A stretch of DNA of 64,000 nt from Nitratireductor sp. GISD-1A_MAKvit (GTDB taxonomy: Bacteria > Pseudomonadota > Alphaproteobacteria > Rhizobiales > Rhizobiaceae), in the NCBI RefSeq assembly GCF_040819555.1, contig NZ_CP161920.1, forward strand, positions 323,501 through 387,500. The letters run 5' to 3'. The position numbers and the translations under genes were made by a program. Below, in pieces: positions 8,871 through 20,800 of the stretch (positions within the stretch are counted from its first letter, which is position 1; the number at the start of each line of letters is the position of its first letter). The notes beneath the pieces are model-generated. The model was not told the DNA's origin, searched no databases, and saw only the letters and a list, made by a program, of their open reading frames with translations.

Positions 8871-9914
8871 CTATTGCAAGCCGGGTCGATTGCTCGGCCG
8901 GGGCACCCGTGAGGGTGGCATGGTCGACAGGACACTCGCAGGACTGACGGCCTGATAGCCGAGAACGGGCAGGTCTCGCGAAACGATCTTTGAAACACTG
9001 CCCTGCCCGGAAACCGTGACGGCGGCCTCTGAAACCGGGTTTGGCGCATTGAGCACGGCACGGCAGGCCGAAGGCAGGGCGGCCATGGTCATGATGTCGC
9101 GCGCTTTCGGCTTGGCGGGACCTTTTGCGGGTTTCCATGGCTCGTCGGTGAACCACCAGGCCAGTGTGTCGTCGCAGCCTTCGCTGCGCGGAGGCGGATC
9201 CTGCGGTTTGCAGCCCGGTGAACCGGCGGGGCATCCAATGCGCACGTGGAAATGATAGTGATGCCCCCAGAAAGGCCGGATCTTGTTGAGCCAGGAGCGA
9301 TCTCCGCGCACCGTGTCGCAGAGCTTCTTCTTGATTCCGGGGTGAACCAGAATGCGTTCGACCTCGGGATAATTCGCGGCGCGCCGCAAGACCGCCTCGT
9401 GCGCGGGAGTCCATTTGCGATCATCGACGTGGAGCGACCCCTTCTTCAACATCGATACGGCGCTGATGCGCTCGCGGTCGGCCACGCTCATGCGCTGCGT
9501 CGGCATTGGCGTGAACCAGATATCGGCATCGAGGCCGATCTGGTGAGATGCATGGCCCGACAGCATGGGGCCGCCGCGCGGCTGCGAGATATCGCCCACG
9601 AGCAGGCCCCGCCAGCCATCCTGAGCGGCCTCGCGCGACAGGCGCTCGATCAGCGAAATCAAGACCGGGTGCCCCCAGCGGCGATTGCGTGAAAGGCGCA
9701 TGGCCTGCCAGTGCGGGCCGTCGCGGGCGATGGCAACGCCACCTGAGAAACAGCCCTTTGAATAGAAGCCATAAGCTGCCGGCTGAGTTGCGGCGGGGAG
9801 CTTTCTCGCTCCGAAAAGCTCTTTGGCGAGCGGTTCGGCCTGCAGTGCGCCAGCCGAGGCAACCAGGCCCAGGAGGGCCACGGCCACCAGTTTCAGACTT
9901 CTCCGGATTTGCAT
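8871..9914 (-). CDS. mepA: Penicillin-insensitive murein endopeptidase (MepA family)
   Basis: Cleaves cross-links between peptidoglycan stems in the periplasm as a zinc metallopeptidase. The 347-residue protein starts with a clear signal peptide (MQIRRSLKLVAVALLGLVASAGALQA). The zinc-binding motifs of the MepA/LAS family are present: SGHASHQIGLDADIW (about 119-133) and GHHYHFHVRIGCP (about 218-230). The C-terminal 60 residues are low in complexity and proline-rich. It is separated from glk by 125 bp and from the next upstream gene by 76 bp. Confidence 0.92.
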   Translation of the reverse strand: MQIRRSLKLVAVALLGLVASAGALQAEPLAKELFGARKLPAATQPAAYGFYSKGCFSGGVAIARDGPHWQAMRLSRNRRWGHPVLISLIERLSREAAQDGWRGLLVGDISQPRGGPMLSGHASHQIGLDADIWFTPMPTQRMSVADRERISAVSMLKKGSLHVDDRKWTPAHEAVLRRAANYPEVERILVHPGIKKKLCDTVRGDRSWLNKIRPFWGHHYHFHVRIGCPAGSPGCKPQDPPPRSEGCDDTLAWWFTDEPWKPAKGPAKPKARDIMTMAALPSACRAVLNAPNPVSEAAVTVSGQGSVSKIVSRDLPVLGYQAVSPASVLSTMPPSRVPRPSNRPGLQ

Positions 9915-9990
9915 CGCTTCCTCGTTCTAAGCCCACCCACGCGATGACCGAATCATAACACAGCTTGCCAGCCTTTTTGCTGTTGTCGTT

Positions 9991-10875
9991 TCAGAGCCCG
10001 TCTCCCCGCCAGCTTCCATCGGCCCACATGGTTTCGAGCGCGGCGCGGTATTCCGGGTGACGCAGCCGGTAGCCGGTGCCCCTGAGCCTTGCATTCGAAA
10101 CACGTTTGCACTCGCCATAGAAGGATCGTCCCATGGGAGAGAGGTCTGCGTCTTCGAAGGCGATCTCCGGCGGCGCTTCCCGGCCTGCCACGGCAGCCGC
10201 ATGAGCCACCACGTCCTGCGGTGGCGCGGGTGCATCGTCGGTCACGTTGAAGATGCCCGTCTCGAAACGACGGGCGAGATGCGCGGTCGCCCCGGCAATG
10301 TCATCCACATGAATGCGGTTGAACACCTGGCCCGGTTTCACGATGCGGCGTGCCTTTCCCGCTTCGAGACTGTACAACGCATTGCGCCCCGGCCCGTAAA
10401 TGCCCGACAGGCGGATGATGGCGACGGGAAGACCGCGCTCTGCGCCAAGCTCCGCCCACTGCTCCTCGGCAACGAGCCTTTGCTTTGAACGGTCTGAAAC
10501 CGGATTGCAGGACGCGGTTTCGTCTACCCAGGCTCCGCCATGGTCTCCATAGACTCCCACAGTGGAAAGGTAACCGATCCATCTGAGCGAGGGCATTGCG
10601 TGGGATAGCACTTCGCGCCCGGCAGCCAGAACAGGGTCGCCCCCGGCATCCGGTGCTATGCTCACGACAAGATGCGTGGTTGTGCTGAGCGCTTCCTTCA
10701 CCTCGTCGGTCATGGTGCCCGCGAAGAGGCAGGGAACCATTCCCGCGCGCTTCAAGGCTTCGGCTTTTTCAGCACTGCGCGTGGTGCCGGCCACAACGGA
10801 AGCCTCCCCTGCGACTTCGCGAGCGATGGCCCGACCCGAATAGCCTGCCCCAAAAATGAAGAATCGCTTGGTCAT
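9991..10875 (-). CDS. NAD(P)-dependent SDR/epimerase family protein (YeeZ-like)
   Basis: A 294-residue extended short-chain dehydrogenase-like protein. The N-terminus [17 protein letters not shown] is a Rossmann nucleotide-binding loop, and SGIYGPGRN carries the family Tyr region. The closest known relatives are YeeZ-type putative NAD-dependent epimerases of unknown substrate. The start at 10875 is chosen because it overlaps the queG stop (ATGA), which couples the two; an upstream in-frame start at 10890 is also possible. It forms a tight leftward trio with queG and the GST gene. Confidence 0.85.
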   Translation of the reverse strand: MTKRFFIFGAGYSGRAIAREVAGEASVVAGTTRSAEKAEALKRAGMVPCLFAGTMTDEVKEALSTTTHLVVSIAPDAGGDPVLAAGREVLSHAMPSLRWIGYLSTVGVYGDHGGAWVDETASCNPVSDRSKQRLVAEEQWAELGAERGLPVAIIRLSGIYGPGRNALYSLEAGKARRIVKPGQVFNRIHVDDIAGATAHLARRFETGIFNVTDDAPAPPQDVVAHAAAVAGREAPPEIAFEDADLSPMGRSFYGECKRVSNARLRGTGYRLRHPEYRAALETMWADGSWRGDGL

Positions 10876-12002
10876 GATCGCCCGTCCCATTCAGCCTGCA
10901 CCTGTGCATCGCTTTCCTGCGGGCGCAATCGCGTTTCAATCGCCGTGAATGCCTCTTCATCAAGCAGTCGAGACAGCGCCCAGATGGCCGCTCCGCGCAC
11001 CAGAGGTGAGCCATCTTCTGCGAGGCGGACGCAGGGGTCAACCAGGCCCGGCTCGCCAGAATTGCCTGCCGCGATCAGCACGTTGCGGATGAAGCGGTCG
11101 CGGCCAATGCGCTTGACCGGTGAGCCGGAAAAGAAGGCGCGGAAAGCGGCATCGTCCAGTTCGAGAAGGGCGGAAAGCGGCGGCTCCTTCAGATCGTCGC
11201 GCGCCTGCAGTTTCGCCTCGGCCGCGTTCTGAGCGAACTTGTTCCACGGGCAGACGGCAAGGCAATCGTCGCAGCCATAGATGCGGTTACCCATGGGAAT
11301 GCGGAACTGGCGGGGAATTGGCCCCTTGTTTTCGATGGTGAGATAGGAGAGGCAGCGCCGCGCATCGATCTGATAGGGCGCCGGAAAGGCGTTGGTCGGA
11401 CAGATATCCAGACAGGCGCGACAGGAGCCGCAATGGTCGCGCTCGGGTGCATCCGGGGCAAGCTCTGCGGTGGTGAAAATCGATCCCAGAAACAGCCAGG
11501 AGCCGAATTCGCGGCTGACCAGATTTGTGTGCTTGCCCTGCCAGCCAAGGCCGGCCTCACGGGCCAGCGGCTTTTCCATCACCGGCGCGGTGTCGACGAA
11601 CACCTTTACATCCTCGCCGGTGCGGGCAGCGAGTTTGCCGGCAATCTGTTTCAGCCGGCCCTTGATGACATCGTGGTAATCGCGGTTGCGTGCATAAACG
11701 GAGATTGCAGCCCGGTCTTTCCGTTTCAGAAGCTCGAGCGGGTCCGCATCCGGCCCGTAATTCATGCCCAGCATGATCACGGATTGCGCCTGTGGCCACA
11801 GGTCGAGCGGATGGGCGCGGCGCTCCGCCGTTTCCTCCATCCACTGCATGCTGCCGTGACGGCCTTCCTTCAGGAAATGGTCAAGTTCGACCGCCCGCGA
11901 TGGCGCGCGCTCCGCCGAGACGACCGCCACTGCATCGAAGCCCAGCGCGCGCGCCTCCCTGTCGACGAACGCGCGAAGCCTGTCGGCCTGCGCGGGTTTC
12001 AT
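10872..12002 (-). CDS. queG: Epoxyqueuosine reductase
   Basis: Reduces epoxyqueuosine to queuosine in the wobble position of tRNAs, using cobalamin and two [4Fe-4S] clusters. The 376-residue protein has the ferredoxin-like cysteine motifs [16 protein letters not shown] (about 190-205) and [14 protein letters not shown] (about 240-253). The C-terminal third looks like HEAT-repeat sequence, as in the family. The start ATG 12002 overlaps the GST stop (TGATG); the frame is open further upstream but that part is not family-like. Intact. Confidence 0.95.
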   Translation of the reverse strand: MKPAQADRLRAFVDREARALGFDAVAVVSAERAPSRAVELDHFLKEGRHGSMQWMEETAERRAHPLDLWPQAQSVIMLGMNYGPDADPLELLKRKDRAAISVYARNRDYHDVIKGRLKQIAGKLAARTGEDVKVFVDTAPVMEKPLAREAGLGWQGKHTNLVSREFGSWLFLGSIFTTAELAPDAPERDHCGSCRACLDICPTNAFPAPYQIDARRCLSYLTIENKGPIPRQFRIPMGNRIYGCDDCLAVCPWNKFAQNAAEAKLQARDDLKEPPLSALLELDDAAFRAFFSGSPVKRIGRDRFIRNVLIAAGNSGEPGLVDPCVRLAEDGSPLVRGAAIWALSRLLDEEAFTAIETRLRPQESDAQVQAEWDGRS

Positions 12003-12694
12003 CAGAAGTCCAGATCCGCGTAGTGAGAGACGGGGGAGAGCCCGCGCACACGGTCTGCCAGAATGGAGCGGAAGGAGGGGCGCGATTTCATACGGGTGTA
12101 CCAGTCGCGCGCGGCCGGATATTCGGACCATTCGATCTCGCCCAGATAATCCAGAACGGAGATCGTGGAGCCTGCCGCGAGATCGGCATAGGAGAGCCGT
12201 TTTCCGGCCATCCAGTCCCGGGTTCCAGCGAGCCAGTTTGTGTATTTCATGTGCTGGCGCACATTGCTTCGCGCGGCGCGAATGGCTGCCGAATCCGGCG
12301 ATCCGCCACCCTCCGAACCAGCCATTTGCGGTTTGAGCGCCCGTTCACGCACCAGATGCCGCGTGACATCTGCATCCGCCTTGACGAGATACCAGTCGAC
12401 CAGACGGCGGATTTCGGCACGGTCGACAGGATTCTCGGCCATAAGGCGCTTGTCGCGCTTCAGAGCGCCGCGCGTCTCGTCCAGATATTCGGCAATGACC
12501 GTGGCGCCCACGACGGGTTGATCGCCCTCGGCCAGCAGAACGGGAATGGTGCCGGCGGGATTAAGCGCAAGAAACTCTTCTCGCCGGGTCCACGGACGTT
12601 CTTCGATGAGCGCGAGTTCCTCGCCATATTCGCCAAAGGAAAGCCGCACGAAACGGCAGGAAGCGTAGAGGGGATGATGAAACAGGGTCAGCAT
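12002..12694 (-). CDS. Glutathione S-transferase family protein
   Basis: A 230-residue cytosolic GST-fold protein. The N-terminal thioredoxin-like domain ([18 protein letters not shown]) includes [10 protein letters not shown], with the conserved cis-proline, and VIAEYLDE. The C-terminal all-helical domain contains [18 protein letters not shown], typical of the family. The start at 12694 is preferred over 12730 because the domain begins there. The substrate is unknown. It is the promoter-proximal gene of the GST-queG-SDR set and is divergent from uppP. Confidence 0.9.
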   Translation of the reverse strand: MLTLFHHPLYASCRFVRLSFGEYGEELALIEERPWTRREEFLALNPAGTIPVLLAEGDQPVVGATVIAEYLDETRGALKRDKRLMAENPVDRAEIRRLVDWYLVKADADVTRHLVRERALKPQMAGSEGGGSPDSAAIRAARSNVRQHMKYTNWLAGTRDWMAGKRLSYADLAAGSTISVLDYLGEIEWSEYPAARDWYTRMKSRPSFRSILADRVRGLSPVSHYADLDF

Positions 12695-12833
12695 GCGATC
12701 GCTTCTATCGGAAGGCTCTGGCCATTTCATGGCCGTGGCGGTAATCCTTCGATTACCTGATTCTGCGAGTTCTTCCCTCAGCTATAGGGGGAGACGTATC
12801 TGCTGACAAGCAAGCCTTGATTGAGGAGCAAAC

Positions 12834-13640
12834 ATGACGGATCAGACCATCGTGGGGGCCCTTCTTCTTGGCGTCCTCGAAGGACTGACGGAATTCATAC
12901 CCGTCTCTTCGACCGGTCACATTCTGCTCGCCGGGCACTTCCTCGGGTTTGAATCCACCGGCAAGGCCTTTGAGGTTCTGATTCAGCTGGGGGCCATTCT
13001 GGCGATCCTCAGTGTCTATGCGGCGCGCCTCTGGCAGATGCTTGTCGATCTGCCGCGCGACGCCGCCACACAACGCTTCGTTTTCGGTATCCTGATTGCC
13101 TTTTTGCCGGCTGCCGTGATCGGTGTTCTGGCTTACAATATCATCAAGACCGTCTTCTTCGAAACACCGCTTCTGATCTGTGTGATGCTCATTCTCGGAG
13201 GCTTCGTGCTTCTTTGGGTGGACCGGCGGGCAACCAGGCCGCGCTATGAAGACATCACGCAGTTTCCGCTTTCCATGTATCTTGGGATCGGTCTGTTCCA
13301 GTGCCTTTCGATGATCCCCGGCACCTCGCGCTCGGGTGCGACGATCGTCGGCGGGCTTCTGATGGGCGCGGACAAGCGCTCGGCGGCAGAGTTTTCCTTC
13401 TTCCTTGCCATGCCCACCATGACCGGCGCTTTCGCCTATGATCTCTACAAGAACTACGATCTTCTCTCGGCAGCGGATGTGAAGATTATTTCCATAGGCT
13501 TCATCGCCGCCTTCCTTGCCGCGCTTCTGGTGGTGCGCTGGCTGCTTGGCTATGTATCGCGGCGCGGCTATGCGCTGTTTGGCTGGTGGCGGCTGCTCGT
13601 GGGCAGTGTCGGCCTGATCGCACTGCTTGTGTGGGGGTAG
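12834..13640 (+). CDS. uppP: Undecaprenyl-diphosphatase (BacA/UppP)
   Basis: Dephosphorylates undecaprenyl pyrophosphate to regenerate the lipid carrier for peptidoglycan and other envelope polymers, and gives bacitracin resistance. The 268-residue polytopic protein has [18 protein letters not shown] near the N-terminus, with the catalytic Glu and Ser residues, and [13 protein letters not shown] (about 162-174). About eight hydrophobic segments are evident. A good ribosome binding site (GAGGAG) precedes ATG 12834. Single-gene rightward unit between divergent and convergent neighbours. Confidence 0.97.
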   Translation: MTDQTIVGALLLGVLEGLTEFIPVSSTGHILLAGHFLGFESTGKAFEVLIQLGAILAILSVYAARLWQMLVDLPRDAATQRFVFGILIAFLPAAVIGVLAYNIIKTVFFETPLLICVMLILGGFVLLWVDRRATRPRYEDITQFPLSMYLGIGLFQCLSMIPGTSRSGATIVGGLLMGADKRSAAEFSFFLAMPTMTGAFAYDLYKNYDLLSAADVKIISIGFIAAFLAALLVVRWLLGYVSRRGYALFGWWRLLVGSVGLIALLVWG

Positions 13641-13887
13641 GGTCTCCCGAAATCGAAGTGTGGAATCCGGTTTTCAGATTGTTCCGCCTCGATTTTGTGG
13701 CAGCGGCGTGGTGCGTGGTTCGACAAGCTCACCATGAGGGAAGTGGAGCATCGCGGAAAAGCCTGCTTCGGTGAGGTTACGGACGGGAACTGCAATCATC
13801 TACCTCCCTCATGGTGAGCTTGTCGAACCACGCACCCCATCAATGCCATGGCGGCGCGTCCACATGAACACAGACTCACCCAACCAA
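13641..13887. other. Intergenic region carrying a long palindromic repeat
   Basis: Gap between the convergent uppP and trxA genes. I see no gene. It holds the inverted repeat 13710-13836, and the trxA terminator lies just to its right. Confidence 0.7.
13710..13836. repeat. Inverted repeat with 32-bp perfect arms
   Basis: Arms 13710-13741 and 13805-13836 are exact reverse complements, separated by 63 bases. The arm core GGTTCGACAAGCTCACCATG belongs to a type of intergenic palindrome seen in many alphaproteobacteria (from memory). A diverged single-arm copy occurs at 34622-34663. It may form a large cruciform or hairpin between the convergent transcripts. Confidence 0.85.
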
Positions 13888-13915
13888 CAAAAAAACCCGG
13901 CGCGAGGCCGGGTTT
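13888..13915 (-). terminator. Rho-independent terminator after trxA
   Basis: AACCCGGC (13894-13901) pairs with GCCGGGTT (13907-13914) around a five-base loop. In the trxA direction it is followed by a run of seven T residues. Confidence 0.9.
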
Positions 13916-13938
13916 CTCATGTCTGTGCAGGCGACGTT

Positions 13939-14262
13939 TTAGGCAACGGCACCGTTGATCCAGTCCGAAAGCGCCGTCTTCGGTGCGGCGCCGACTTTCA
14001 TGTCAGCCACTTCGCCACCCTTGAACATCATGAGCGTCGGGATCGAACGCACGCCATACTGCGCGGCCAGTTCCGGGTTCTCGTCGATGTTCACCTTGGC
14101 GATCTTGACCTTGCCACCGAGCTCGGCAGCGATCTCGTCCAGCGCGGGCGCAATCATCTTGCAGGGGCCGCACCACTCGGCCCAGAAGTCGACAACCACG
14201 GGTTCGGACGCCTGCAGCACGTCGGTCTGGAAATTGTTCTTGTCCGCCTTCACGGTGGCCAT
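13939..14262 (-). CDS. trxA: Thioredoxin
   Basis: A 107-residue cytosolic thiol-disulfide reductant. It has the active site [14 protein letters not shown] (about residues 26-39) and the cis-proline loop [16 protein letters not shown] 14262 is chosen because it gives the usual thioredoxin start ([15 protein letters not shown]) after a good ribosome binding site (AAGGAGAATTCCC); the frame is open further upstream without family similarity. It follows addA by 74 bp and ends at a strong terminator, so it may be the end of the murU-addBA transcript with its own promoter. Confidence 0.97.
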   Translation of the reverse strand: MATVKADKNNFQTDVLQASEPVVVDFWAEWCGPCKMIAPALDEIAAELGGKVKIAKVNIDENPELAAQYGVRSIPTLMMFKGGEVADMKVGAAPKTALSDWINGAVA

Positions 14263-14336
14263 GGGAATTCTCCTTATCGGCAAATCTGTTCCACTAGATG
14301 TGGGGGTCGCGCGGGCACGCGTCAAGCGTTGTTGTG

Positions 14337-17300
14337 TCACGCCCGCGTGAGTCGTTCAAGCGCATCCGCCAGCGGCCCTTCGGGAACCGGCAGCAGGACC
14401 GGCGTTTCCGTGAACAGTAGCGCGGCCTCGACCCTGCGGCCGGGATAAAGCGGTTTCAGGAGCTCCGCATAAAGCGCAAGCTGCGCGACATAGGCTGCGG
14501 GCGCTTCTTCCAGCGTTTTGGGGGCAGGGCGATTGGTCTTGTAATCGACGATCAGCACCGCATCGTCGGTAACGGCCAGTCGGTCGATCTTGCCGGAAAC
14601 GGCATGACGACGCTTGCCAAGCGTGAGTTCTCCCATGACCGAAACCTCGGCGCGGGACCCGGGCGCAAAAATGGGGGCAAAGCCTGTATCTTGCAGGATC
14701 GCATCTACCGAGCGCCAGACCGCATCCCGTTCGGCGTCGCTCCAGGAGTTGCCGACGCGATCGAGATAGCGGCCCGTTGCGGCCTCTCGCTCTTCCTGCG
14801 GGCATTCGGGCAGCAATTGCAAAAGCTTGTGTACCGCCAGACCGCGCTGGATGGCAAACCCCGGCTTGCGTGCCTCGTCGAGAACCGGCGAGAGGGGCGA
14901 GGGCACCGGCTCGTAGTCGGTCTCGATCAGGGCGCCAGCGCGTGACGGCGAAAGCGGGCGCGGCAGATCGACCGGCATGGGCGGCGGGGTGAGCAGGGCT
15001 TCGGGAAGCGCGGTTTCGGGCGCGGTCTCAGCAGGTTTCTCTGCCTCAGGCTTCACTGCCGGTGCATCACTGACACGATAGCGATAGACCGGAGCGCAGA
15101 TTTCCGGGCTCGCCCGTTCCTCGACCCGGTCGGCACTGGAAATCGCGGCGCGCACCACATTCTGCCAGGTAAGGCCCTGCGGCTCTCGCGCGCCATGATA
15201 ACCGCAGACGATCAGCCGGTCCTCTGCCCGCGTCATGCCCACATAGAGGAGCCGGCGGTATTCTTCCTCCGCCTTGACCTTTGCGTCGGCTTCAAAGGTG
15301 GCGGCCACCGTGTTGGAAACATCCTTGCCGGCGCGCCAGAGGAAACCCTTGCCCTGCCAGCCTTCACCGCGCGGCGCAAAGGGCATGAGCTTCGGCAGAT
15401 GCTGGGAGACGAAGGGCGCGCTGCCCGGATCGACCAGAAACACCACGGGAGCCTCAAGACCCTTGGCGGCGTGCACCGTCATGATGCGCAGCTCGTCGCG
15501 CGTCTGGTCCATCTCGCGCTTGATTTCGGGCGCCTGCCCTTCAAGCGCCGAAAGCAGCGCTTCAAGGCCGTTAAGCCCCGCCCGCTCGCCAGCCAGTGCA
15601 AAGGACAGGAACTCGTCGAGAATGTCGTTTGCCTCATGCCCAAGCCGGGCAACGAAAAGCCGGCGCGCGCCTTCCCGATCGCGGGTGCCTGTAAGAAGGC
15701 CTGCATAGAACTCGAAAGCCGGCTTGAAGGCCGCTTCGTTCTGCCAGTTCTGCAAGGTCTCGACCATGCCGGCCACGGCCGGATCTTCCAGCGCCTGCGC
15801 GCGCATGGCGTCGAACAGCGGCACGGCGCGCCCGCGGTTCCAGGCGAGGCGAAAGAGGCGTTCCTCATCCAGGCCGAAGAGGGGGCTTTTCAGCACCGCT
15901 GCCAGAGACAGATCGTCATGCGGCTGAAGCAGGAAGCGGCCAAGCGCGATCAGGTCCTGCACGGCGATGTGTGCCGTGAGCCGCAGGCGGTCCGCACCGG
16001 CCACATCGATGTGGCGGTTTTTCAGGCTGCGCGAGAGCGCGTGCACGAAACGGTCGCGCTTGCGCACGAGCACCAGCACATCGCCCGCCGTGAGACGCTT
16101 GCCCGTGCCTTCGATGATCTCGCCATTGCGGATCCAGTCCTCGACCGTCTGCGCGATGGTTTCGGCCAGCCGCACGGCAGGCGCGGATGCGTGGTCGATG
16201 GCTTCCGTCCAGTCTTCCGGCTCGTCCACCGCGACCGGCGCGATGGGCGACCAGACTTCCACATAGCCGGGCTGGCCCGCGCGAACGGCCAGATGCTCAA
16301 TCGGCTCGGGATCATGCGTCAGCCCCTGCGCCACATCGGCTTTCGAGAACACGAGATCGGCGGCGCGCAGCACATCCTCGGTGGAGCGGAAGGAATAGCG
16401 CAGGCGCAGGCGCTCGAAACGGCGCTCGACCTCGCGCACCTTCTGTTCAAACGCGCGCCCGCTTTCACCGAAGGCCGCAGGCTCCGCACCCTGAAACGAA
16501 TAGATGGACTGCTTTTCATCGCCCACCGCGAAGATGGTGCGCAGGAGGCCTTCGCGCGCACCTTCGCCGGCAAAGAACTCTTCCGCAAGCAGGCGCACAA
16601 TCTGCCATTGCTCGGGGCTCGTGTCCTGCGCCTCGTCGATCAGCACATGGTCGATGCCCTTGTCGAGCTTGTACTGCACCCACGGCCCGGCATCGGCACG
16701 GGCCAGAAGCCGGATGGTGCGCATGATGAGATCGTTGAAGTCGAGAAAGCCGCGCGCGCGTTTCAGCCGTTCATAGCGGGCGATCATGCCATCGGCGATG
16801 ACAAGGGCCGCGCGCGTCGCCTCCAGCATGCGGAACAGCGCCACGCGGTCGGCGGCAGTGCGGATCGCCTCCGCCGCCTCGCCATAGCGCTCTACGATGT
16901 CGGGCAGGGCGGTGCGCAGCGCCTTTTTGAACGTGGTCTCGCCATAGACGCCGCCATCGGCCTTGAGAAAGCCTTTGCGCAAATGGTCGAGCCGGCGCAG
17001 CGGGTCCGTTTCTTCGAAGGCGCGGCTGGCATCGGGCACGATGCTCTTCAAAACCGTCTTGGCGTCGACGGCCTCCGCCTCGGCCACGAAGGCACGAAAC
17101 GCGCCGGCATCAAAGCCCGGAAGCGGCCAGATGGAGGCGGCGATCGATGCTGCCGTGTCATCGGGTGCAAAATCGAACTCGTGGAACAGGGCGCTGTAGG
17201 GTACCTGCGCTTTTCTTACAATTTCATCGATGAAGGCGCGCAAGCCGTCGCGACGGCCGATGATCTCGGACAGAAGCTCCTGCAAGCCGCTTTCGCCACC

Positions 17301-17864
17301 ACGCTCCAGCACCTCGGCAAAAGCTTCGGCCAGCGCGCCATCCTCGCCGGCGGCACCGGAGAGAAGATCGCGCCGCGCCTCGGCAAGCAGCGCCTCCTCC
17401 ATCTGCGTGTCGAGCAGCTCGAAATGGCCGGCAATGTTTGCCTCCAGCGGAAACTGGTGCAGGATCGCCTCGCAGAAGGCATGGATCGTCTGGATTTTCA
17501 GTCCGCCCGGCGTTTCCAGTGCGCGGGCGAAAAGCCGCCGCGCGCGGGCGAGCTTTTCACGGCTGGGCGCCTTGCCTTCCATCTTTGCGATCACTTCGGA
17601 CAGCGCTTCGTCGGGCAAAAGGCTCCAGCCGGCAAGATCGCGGAACACGCGGTTGGCCATGTTGGCGGCGGCAGCGCGCGTGTAGGTGAGGCAGAGGATT
17701 TTTGAAGGATCGGCCCCCTGAAGCAGAAGCCGGATCACCCGCTGGGCAAGCACATGGGTCTTGCCGGAGCCGGCATTGGCCGAAACCCAGGCTGAGGTGG
17801 CGGGGTCGGCTGCAAGCGACTGCGCCTTGATCGTGTCCTCGGGGATGAAGGGAAACTTTTTCAT
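14337..17864 (-). CDS. addA: Double-strand break repair helicase AddA
   Basis: Helicase-nuclease subunit of AddAB, which processes double-strand DNA ends for RecA-dependent repair (the alphaproteobacterial counterpart of RecBCD). The 1175-residue protein has UvrD-type motifs: Walker [15 protein letters not shown] (about 28-41), [31 protein letters not shown] and [17 protein letters not shown]. The C-terminal RecB-type nuclease core is [13 protein letters not shown]. The start at 17864 is chosen because it overlaps the addB stop (ATGA). Large, intact and of normal length. Confidence 0.96.
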   Translation of the reverse strand: MKKFPFIPEDTIKAQSLAADPATSAWVSANAGSGKTHVLAQRVIRLLLQGADPSKILCLTYTRAAAANMANRVFRDLAGWSLLPDEALSEVIAKMEGKAPSREKLARARRLFARALETPGGLKIQTIHAFCEAILHQFPLEANIAGHFELLDTQMEEALLAEARRDLLSGAAGEDGALAEAFAEVLERGGESGLQELLSEIIGRRDGLRAFIDEIVRKAQVPYSALFHEFDFAPDDTAASIAASIWPLPGFDAGAFRAFVAEAEAVDAKTVLKSIVPDASRAFEETDPLRRLDHLRKGFLKADGGVYGETTFKKALRTALPDIVERYGEAAEAIRTAADRVALFRMLEATRAALVIADGMIARYERLKRARGFLDFNDLIMRTIRLLARADAGPWVQYKLDKGIDHVLIDEAQDTSPEQWQIVRLLAEEFFAGEGAREGLLRTIFAVGDEKQSIYSFQGAEPAAFGESGRAFEQKVREVERRFERLRLRYSFRSTEDVLRAADLVFSKADVAQGLTHDPEPIEHLAVRAGQPGYVEVWSPIAPVAVDEPEDWTEAIDHASAPAVRLAETIAQTVEDWIRNGEIIEGTGKRLTAGDVLVLVRKRDRFVHALSRSLKNRHIDVAGADRLRLTAHIAVQDLIALGRFLLQPHDDLSLAAVLKSPLFGLDEERLFRLAWNRGRAVPLFDAMRAQALEDPAVAGMVETLQNWQNEAAFKPAFEFYAGLLTGTRDREGARRLFVARLGHEANDILDEFLSFALAGERAGLNGLEALLSALEGQAPEIKREMDQTRDELRIMTVHAAKGLEAPVVFLVDPGSAPFVSQHLPKLMPFAPRGEGWQGKGFLWRAGKDVSNTVAATFEADAKVKAEEEYRRLLYVGMTRAEDRLIVCGYHGAREPQGLTWQNVVRAAISSADRVEERASPEICAPVYRYRVSDAPAVKPEAEKPAETAPETALPEALLTPPPMPVDLPRPLSPSRAGALIETDYEPVPSPLSPVLDEARKPGFAIQRGLAVHKLLQLLPECPQEEREAATGRYLDRVGNSWSDAERDAVWRSVDAILQDTGFAPIFAPGSRAEVSVMGELTLGKRRHAVSGKIDRLAVTDDAVLIVDYKTNRPAPKTLEEAPAAYVAQLALYAELLKPLYPGRRVEAALLFTETPVLLPVPEGPLADALERLTRA

Positions 17865-20800
17865 TCGTCCCCTCCGCTTTCGCCCGCATCGCCGCCGGCA
17901 GACCATTCGAGCACGCGCGCCAGATGATCGTAATCGCCATCCACATCGCCCTCGCGGAAGGGCAGGACGCGCGAGCGATAGCCTGTCTCAGGCTTATGAT
18001 AATGGGCGAGAAGCTGCCCCAGCCGTTCCCATGCCTCTTCGGCCATGCCGGGCGCCGTCTTGTCGCTGTCCTTCATGCGAAGGATGGATTCAGGCACCAC
18101 CTCGCCATTGGCCTTGAGCCGCACATAGGCGAGGTCGCCGGGCTCTGCCGGGCCGATATCGGCGAACGCGCCACGCTGAAGGAGCGCCGCTTCCAGCGCA
18201 AGCTGTGGCGAGAGAAGCGTGTGCGCCTGCCGGCGCGACGGCGAGGCGCCGGTCTTGTAGTCGAGGATTTCGGCGCTGCCATCGCTGCGGATGTCGATCC
18301 GGTCGGCGCGGCCTGAAAGGGTTAGGCCGAGCTTTGCCACCTCGATGGCCGAGGCACGGATTTCGGCATGGCGCCTTGCGATGCCTTCGGCGCGTCCGCG
18401 CTCCCACTGAATGACCGAGGCCGCCGTGCGCTCGAAACGCGGCCACCAGACCGTTGCCACATCCTGCGGGAGGCCGGCTTCGGAAAAGAGCTCGCGGCCA
18501 ATGGCAATCAGCCGGTCGAGCGCATCGGGAGCAGTCGGATCCTCCACCTCCTTGATGAAGCGCTCCAGAACATCGTGGAAGAGATTGCCGCGTTCCGCCG
18601 CACCCGGATCGCGAATCAGCGGGTCGAGCGCGACAAGTGCCAGAATGCGTTTGGCATAGACGGCATAGGGATCGCGCCGCAGCGTCTCGATCTCGGTGAT
18701 GGAGAAGCGCGTGGGGCGCGCCTCGACGGGCGGGGCGGGCTCGGGCCGGGGGGCGAAATCCTCGTCCGGCCTCTCGTCCAGCAGACGCGCCCATGCGATC
18801 AGCTTCCGGCCGCGAGCGCGTATGGTTTCGGCAACATCTTTGCCGGCAAAGGCCGTGATGCGCTGCAGCCATCGCGAGGCGACGGCGGGTGCATCTCCGG
18901 CGCGCGCGGCGCGCGTTAGCACCACTTTCTTCGTGCCCATCGCCATCATGAAATCATGCGCCGCCTGACCGATGCGCCGCTCCGGCGGCTCCAGCGAAAG
19001 CTCGGCCTTCATCAGGCGCGACATGAAGCGATCGGACGAAGGGATGGCAGGCCAGGTGCCCTCGTTCATGCCCCCCAGAACCATCGTGTCGACATGCAGT
19101 AGCCGCGCTTCGAGCGTGCCCCAGATGGCCACGCGCCTGTCTGCGCCCATGGCGGGTTTGACCACCTCGGTGGCGATCAGCGCGGCAAAGACTGCGGGCC
19201 ATTCGGCGGCGTCGAAGGGCAGGGTCGTTTCCGAACCGACAAGCCCGCGCAGGAAGGCGGCCATGGCCTGTCCGCGCTCGCCGTCATAATAATCGCTGAG
19301 GCTGCCATCTTCGGAGCGGCCCAGCGCTTCGAGAACCTCAACTGTCGCGCGTGCCATCTCCGGCACACCGATGCCCGATTGCCCGCGCAGAGCGACCAGA
19401 GGGCGCAGCGCCTCGACCAGTGCAACAAGCACGGCGCGCGCCTCGGCCAGTGCGGCTTCGTTGACGCGCGGGAACCAGAAGGGCTTGCGCGTGTCGCGTT
19501 CAATGTCTGTCCAGCGCTTCTCGAAAAGCTTGTCCAGATCGGCGATGTCCGGCCGGCCCGTGCCGCCGCGCAGCGCCACGAGCTCGATGGTCTCGGCGGC
19601 GCGGCGCACGCTGGCACGCTTCAGCCCAAGCCGCAGCAAGGGATGCTTGAGCAGGGCCACCATGGCGATCGGCTCGCCGGGGCGGAACACGGTTTCGAGC
19701 AGCAGCCGCGCCAGCGTTGCCGGCGGCGTGTCGGCGAGCGGCGTGCCGCCGGAATCATCCGCCTCGATGCCGAAGCGACGCAGCTCCACCGCGACACGCC
19801 GCGCCAGACCGCGATCGGGTGTCACAAGTGCCGCTGTTGCGTTCTCGTCGGTCAGCGCCAGGCGCAGCGCAACGGCAATCGACAGCGCTTCCTCACGCTC
19901 GTTTGCGGTCTCGACCAAAGTCACGCCGGAAAGCGCGTCCCCTTCTGTCGCATCGGCTGCCAGCGACTGATTTTCCAGCCAGGCATCCGTGGTTTCGGCA
20001 GGGCGCAGCGTTTCGCTGACCAAGGCGCGGCGCAGGGCAAGCGGCGGGGCAGGCTCGCCAAGCTCGACCACCTCTTCGCGCGTGATGCCCATGGCCGAAA
20101 GCAGCTTCTTCAGACCTGCCTGCGGGTGGCCGAAAGCGGATGGTTCGTCCGCATCGCCCACCGCCTCCCAGGCCCGTGCGTCGAGCCGGGTGTCCAAACC
20201 CGGCAAGACCACGGCGCCGTTTTCCAGCCCGGCGATTGTCGCCAGAAGCCGGGCCGTGGCGGGAATGGAACCGGTGGAACCGGCAGCGATGACCGGGCCC
20301 TTGTGCGCGTGGGCCTTGAGCCGCGCGGCTTCTGCCGCCAGCATCGCGTTTCGATGCGCGGCGGGGTTGGAACGGTCGAGTTCCTCCAGCAGTTTTGGCC
20401 AATGGGCGGTGACGATCTGCAGGAATTCGAGCGTGACCTGCCACCAGTGCGCCAGCGCATCGGGCGCAAGGCTGGCCAGTTTCGTCCAGTCGGCCTCCTC
20501 GGTTTCGATCTCGTCCATCAGGCCGGCGAGATCGCGTGCGAGCCAGATGGAATCCGACGCCGAAGCCGGCACCACGACGCCTTCCTCGAAGAGAGCGGCC
20601 ACGTGGCCAGGCAGCCGCGCCTTCCACGCCTGCACCAGCGGTGCGAGCAGCAGGATCCGGTCCAGCGCCTCTATCGGCGGGGCGTGATCGAGCGCGGAGG
20701 CTCCTTCCGTATCGAACAGCGCGGCCTCCTCATCGAACTCGCCCAGCGGGCGAATGACGGGGAGGATGGCGGATTGACCATCGAGCTTTCGAAGCAGGAC

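Noticed and set aside
13939..14340. An N-terminally extended thioredoxin starting at 14340
   Set aside because: The extra 26 residues have no family match and would include the intergenic region and ribosome binding site before ATG 14262.
15195..17705. An 836-residue open frame on the plus strand opposite addA
   Set aside because: It is a shadow of the high-GC addA gene in the antisense frame, with no family motifs. The minus strand encodes all helicase and nuclease motifs.
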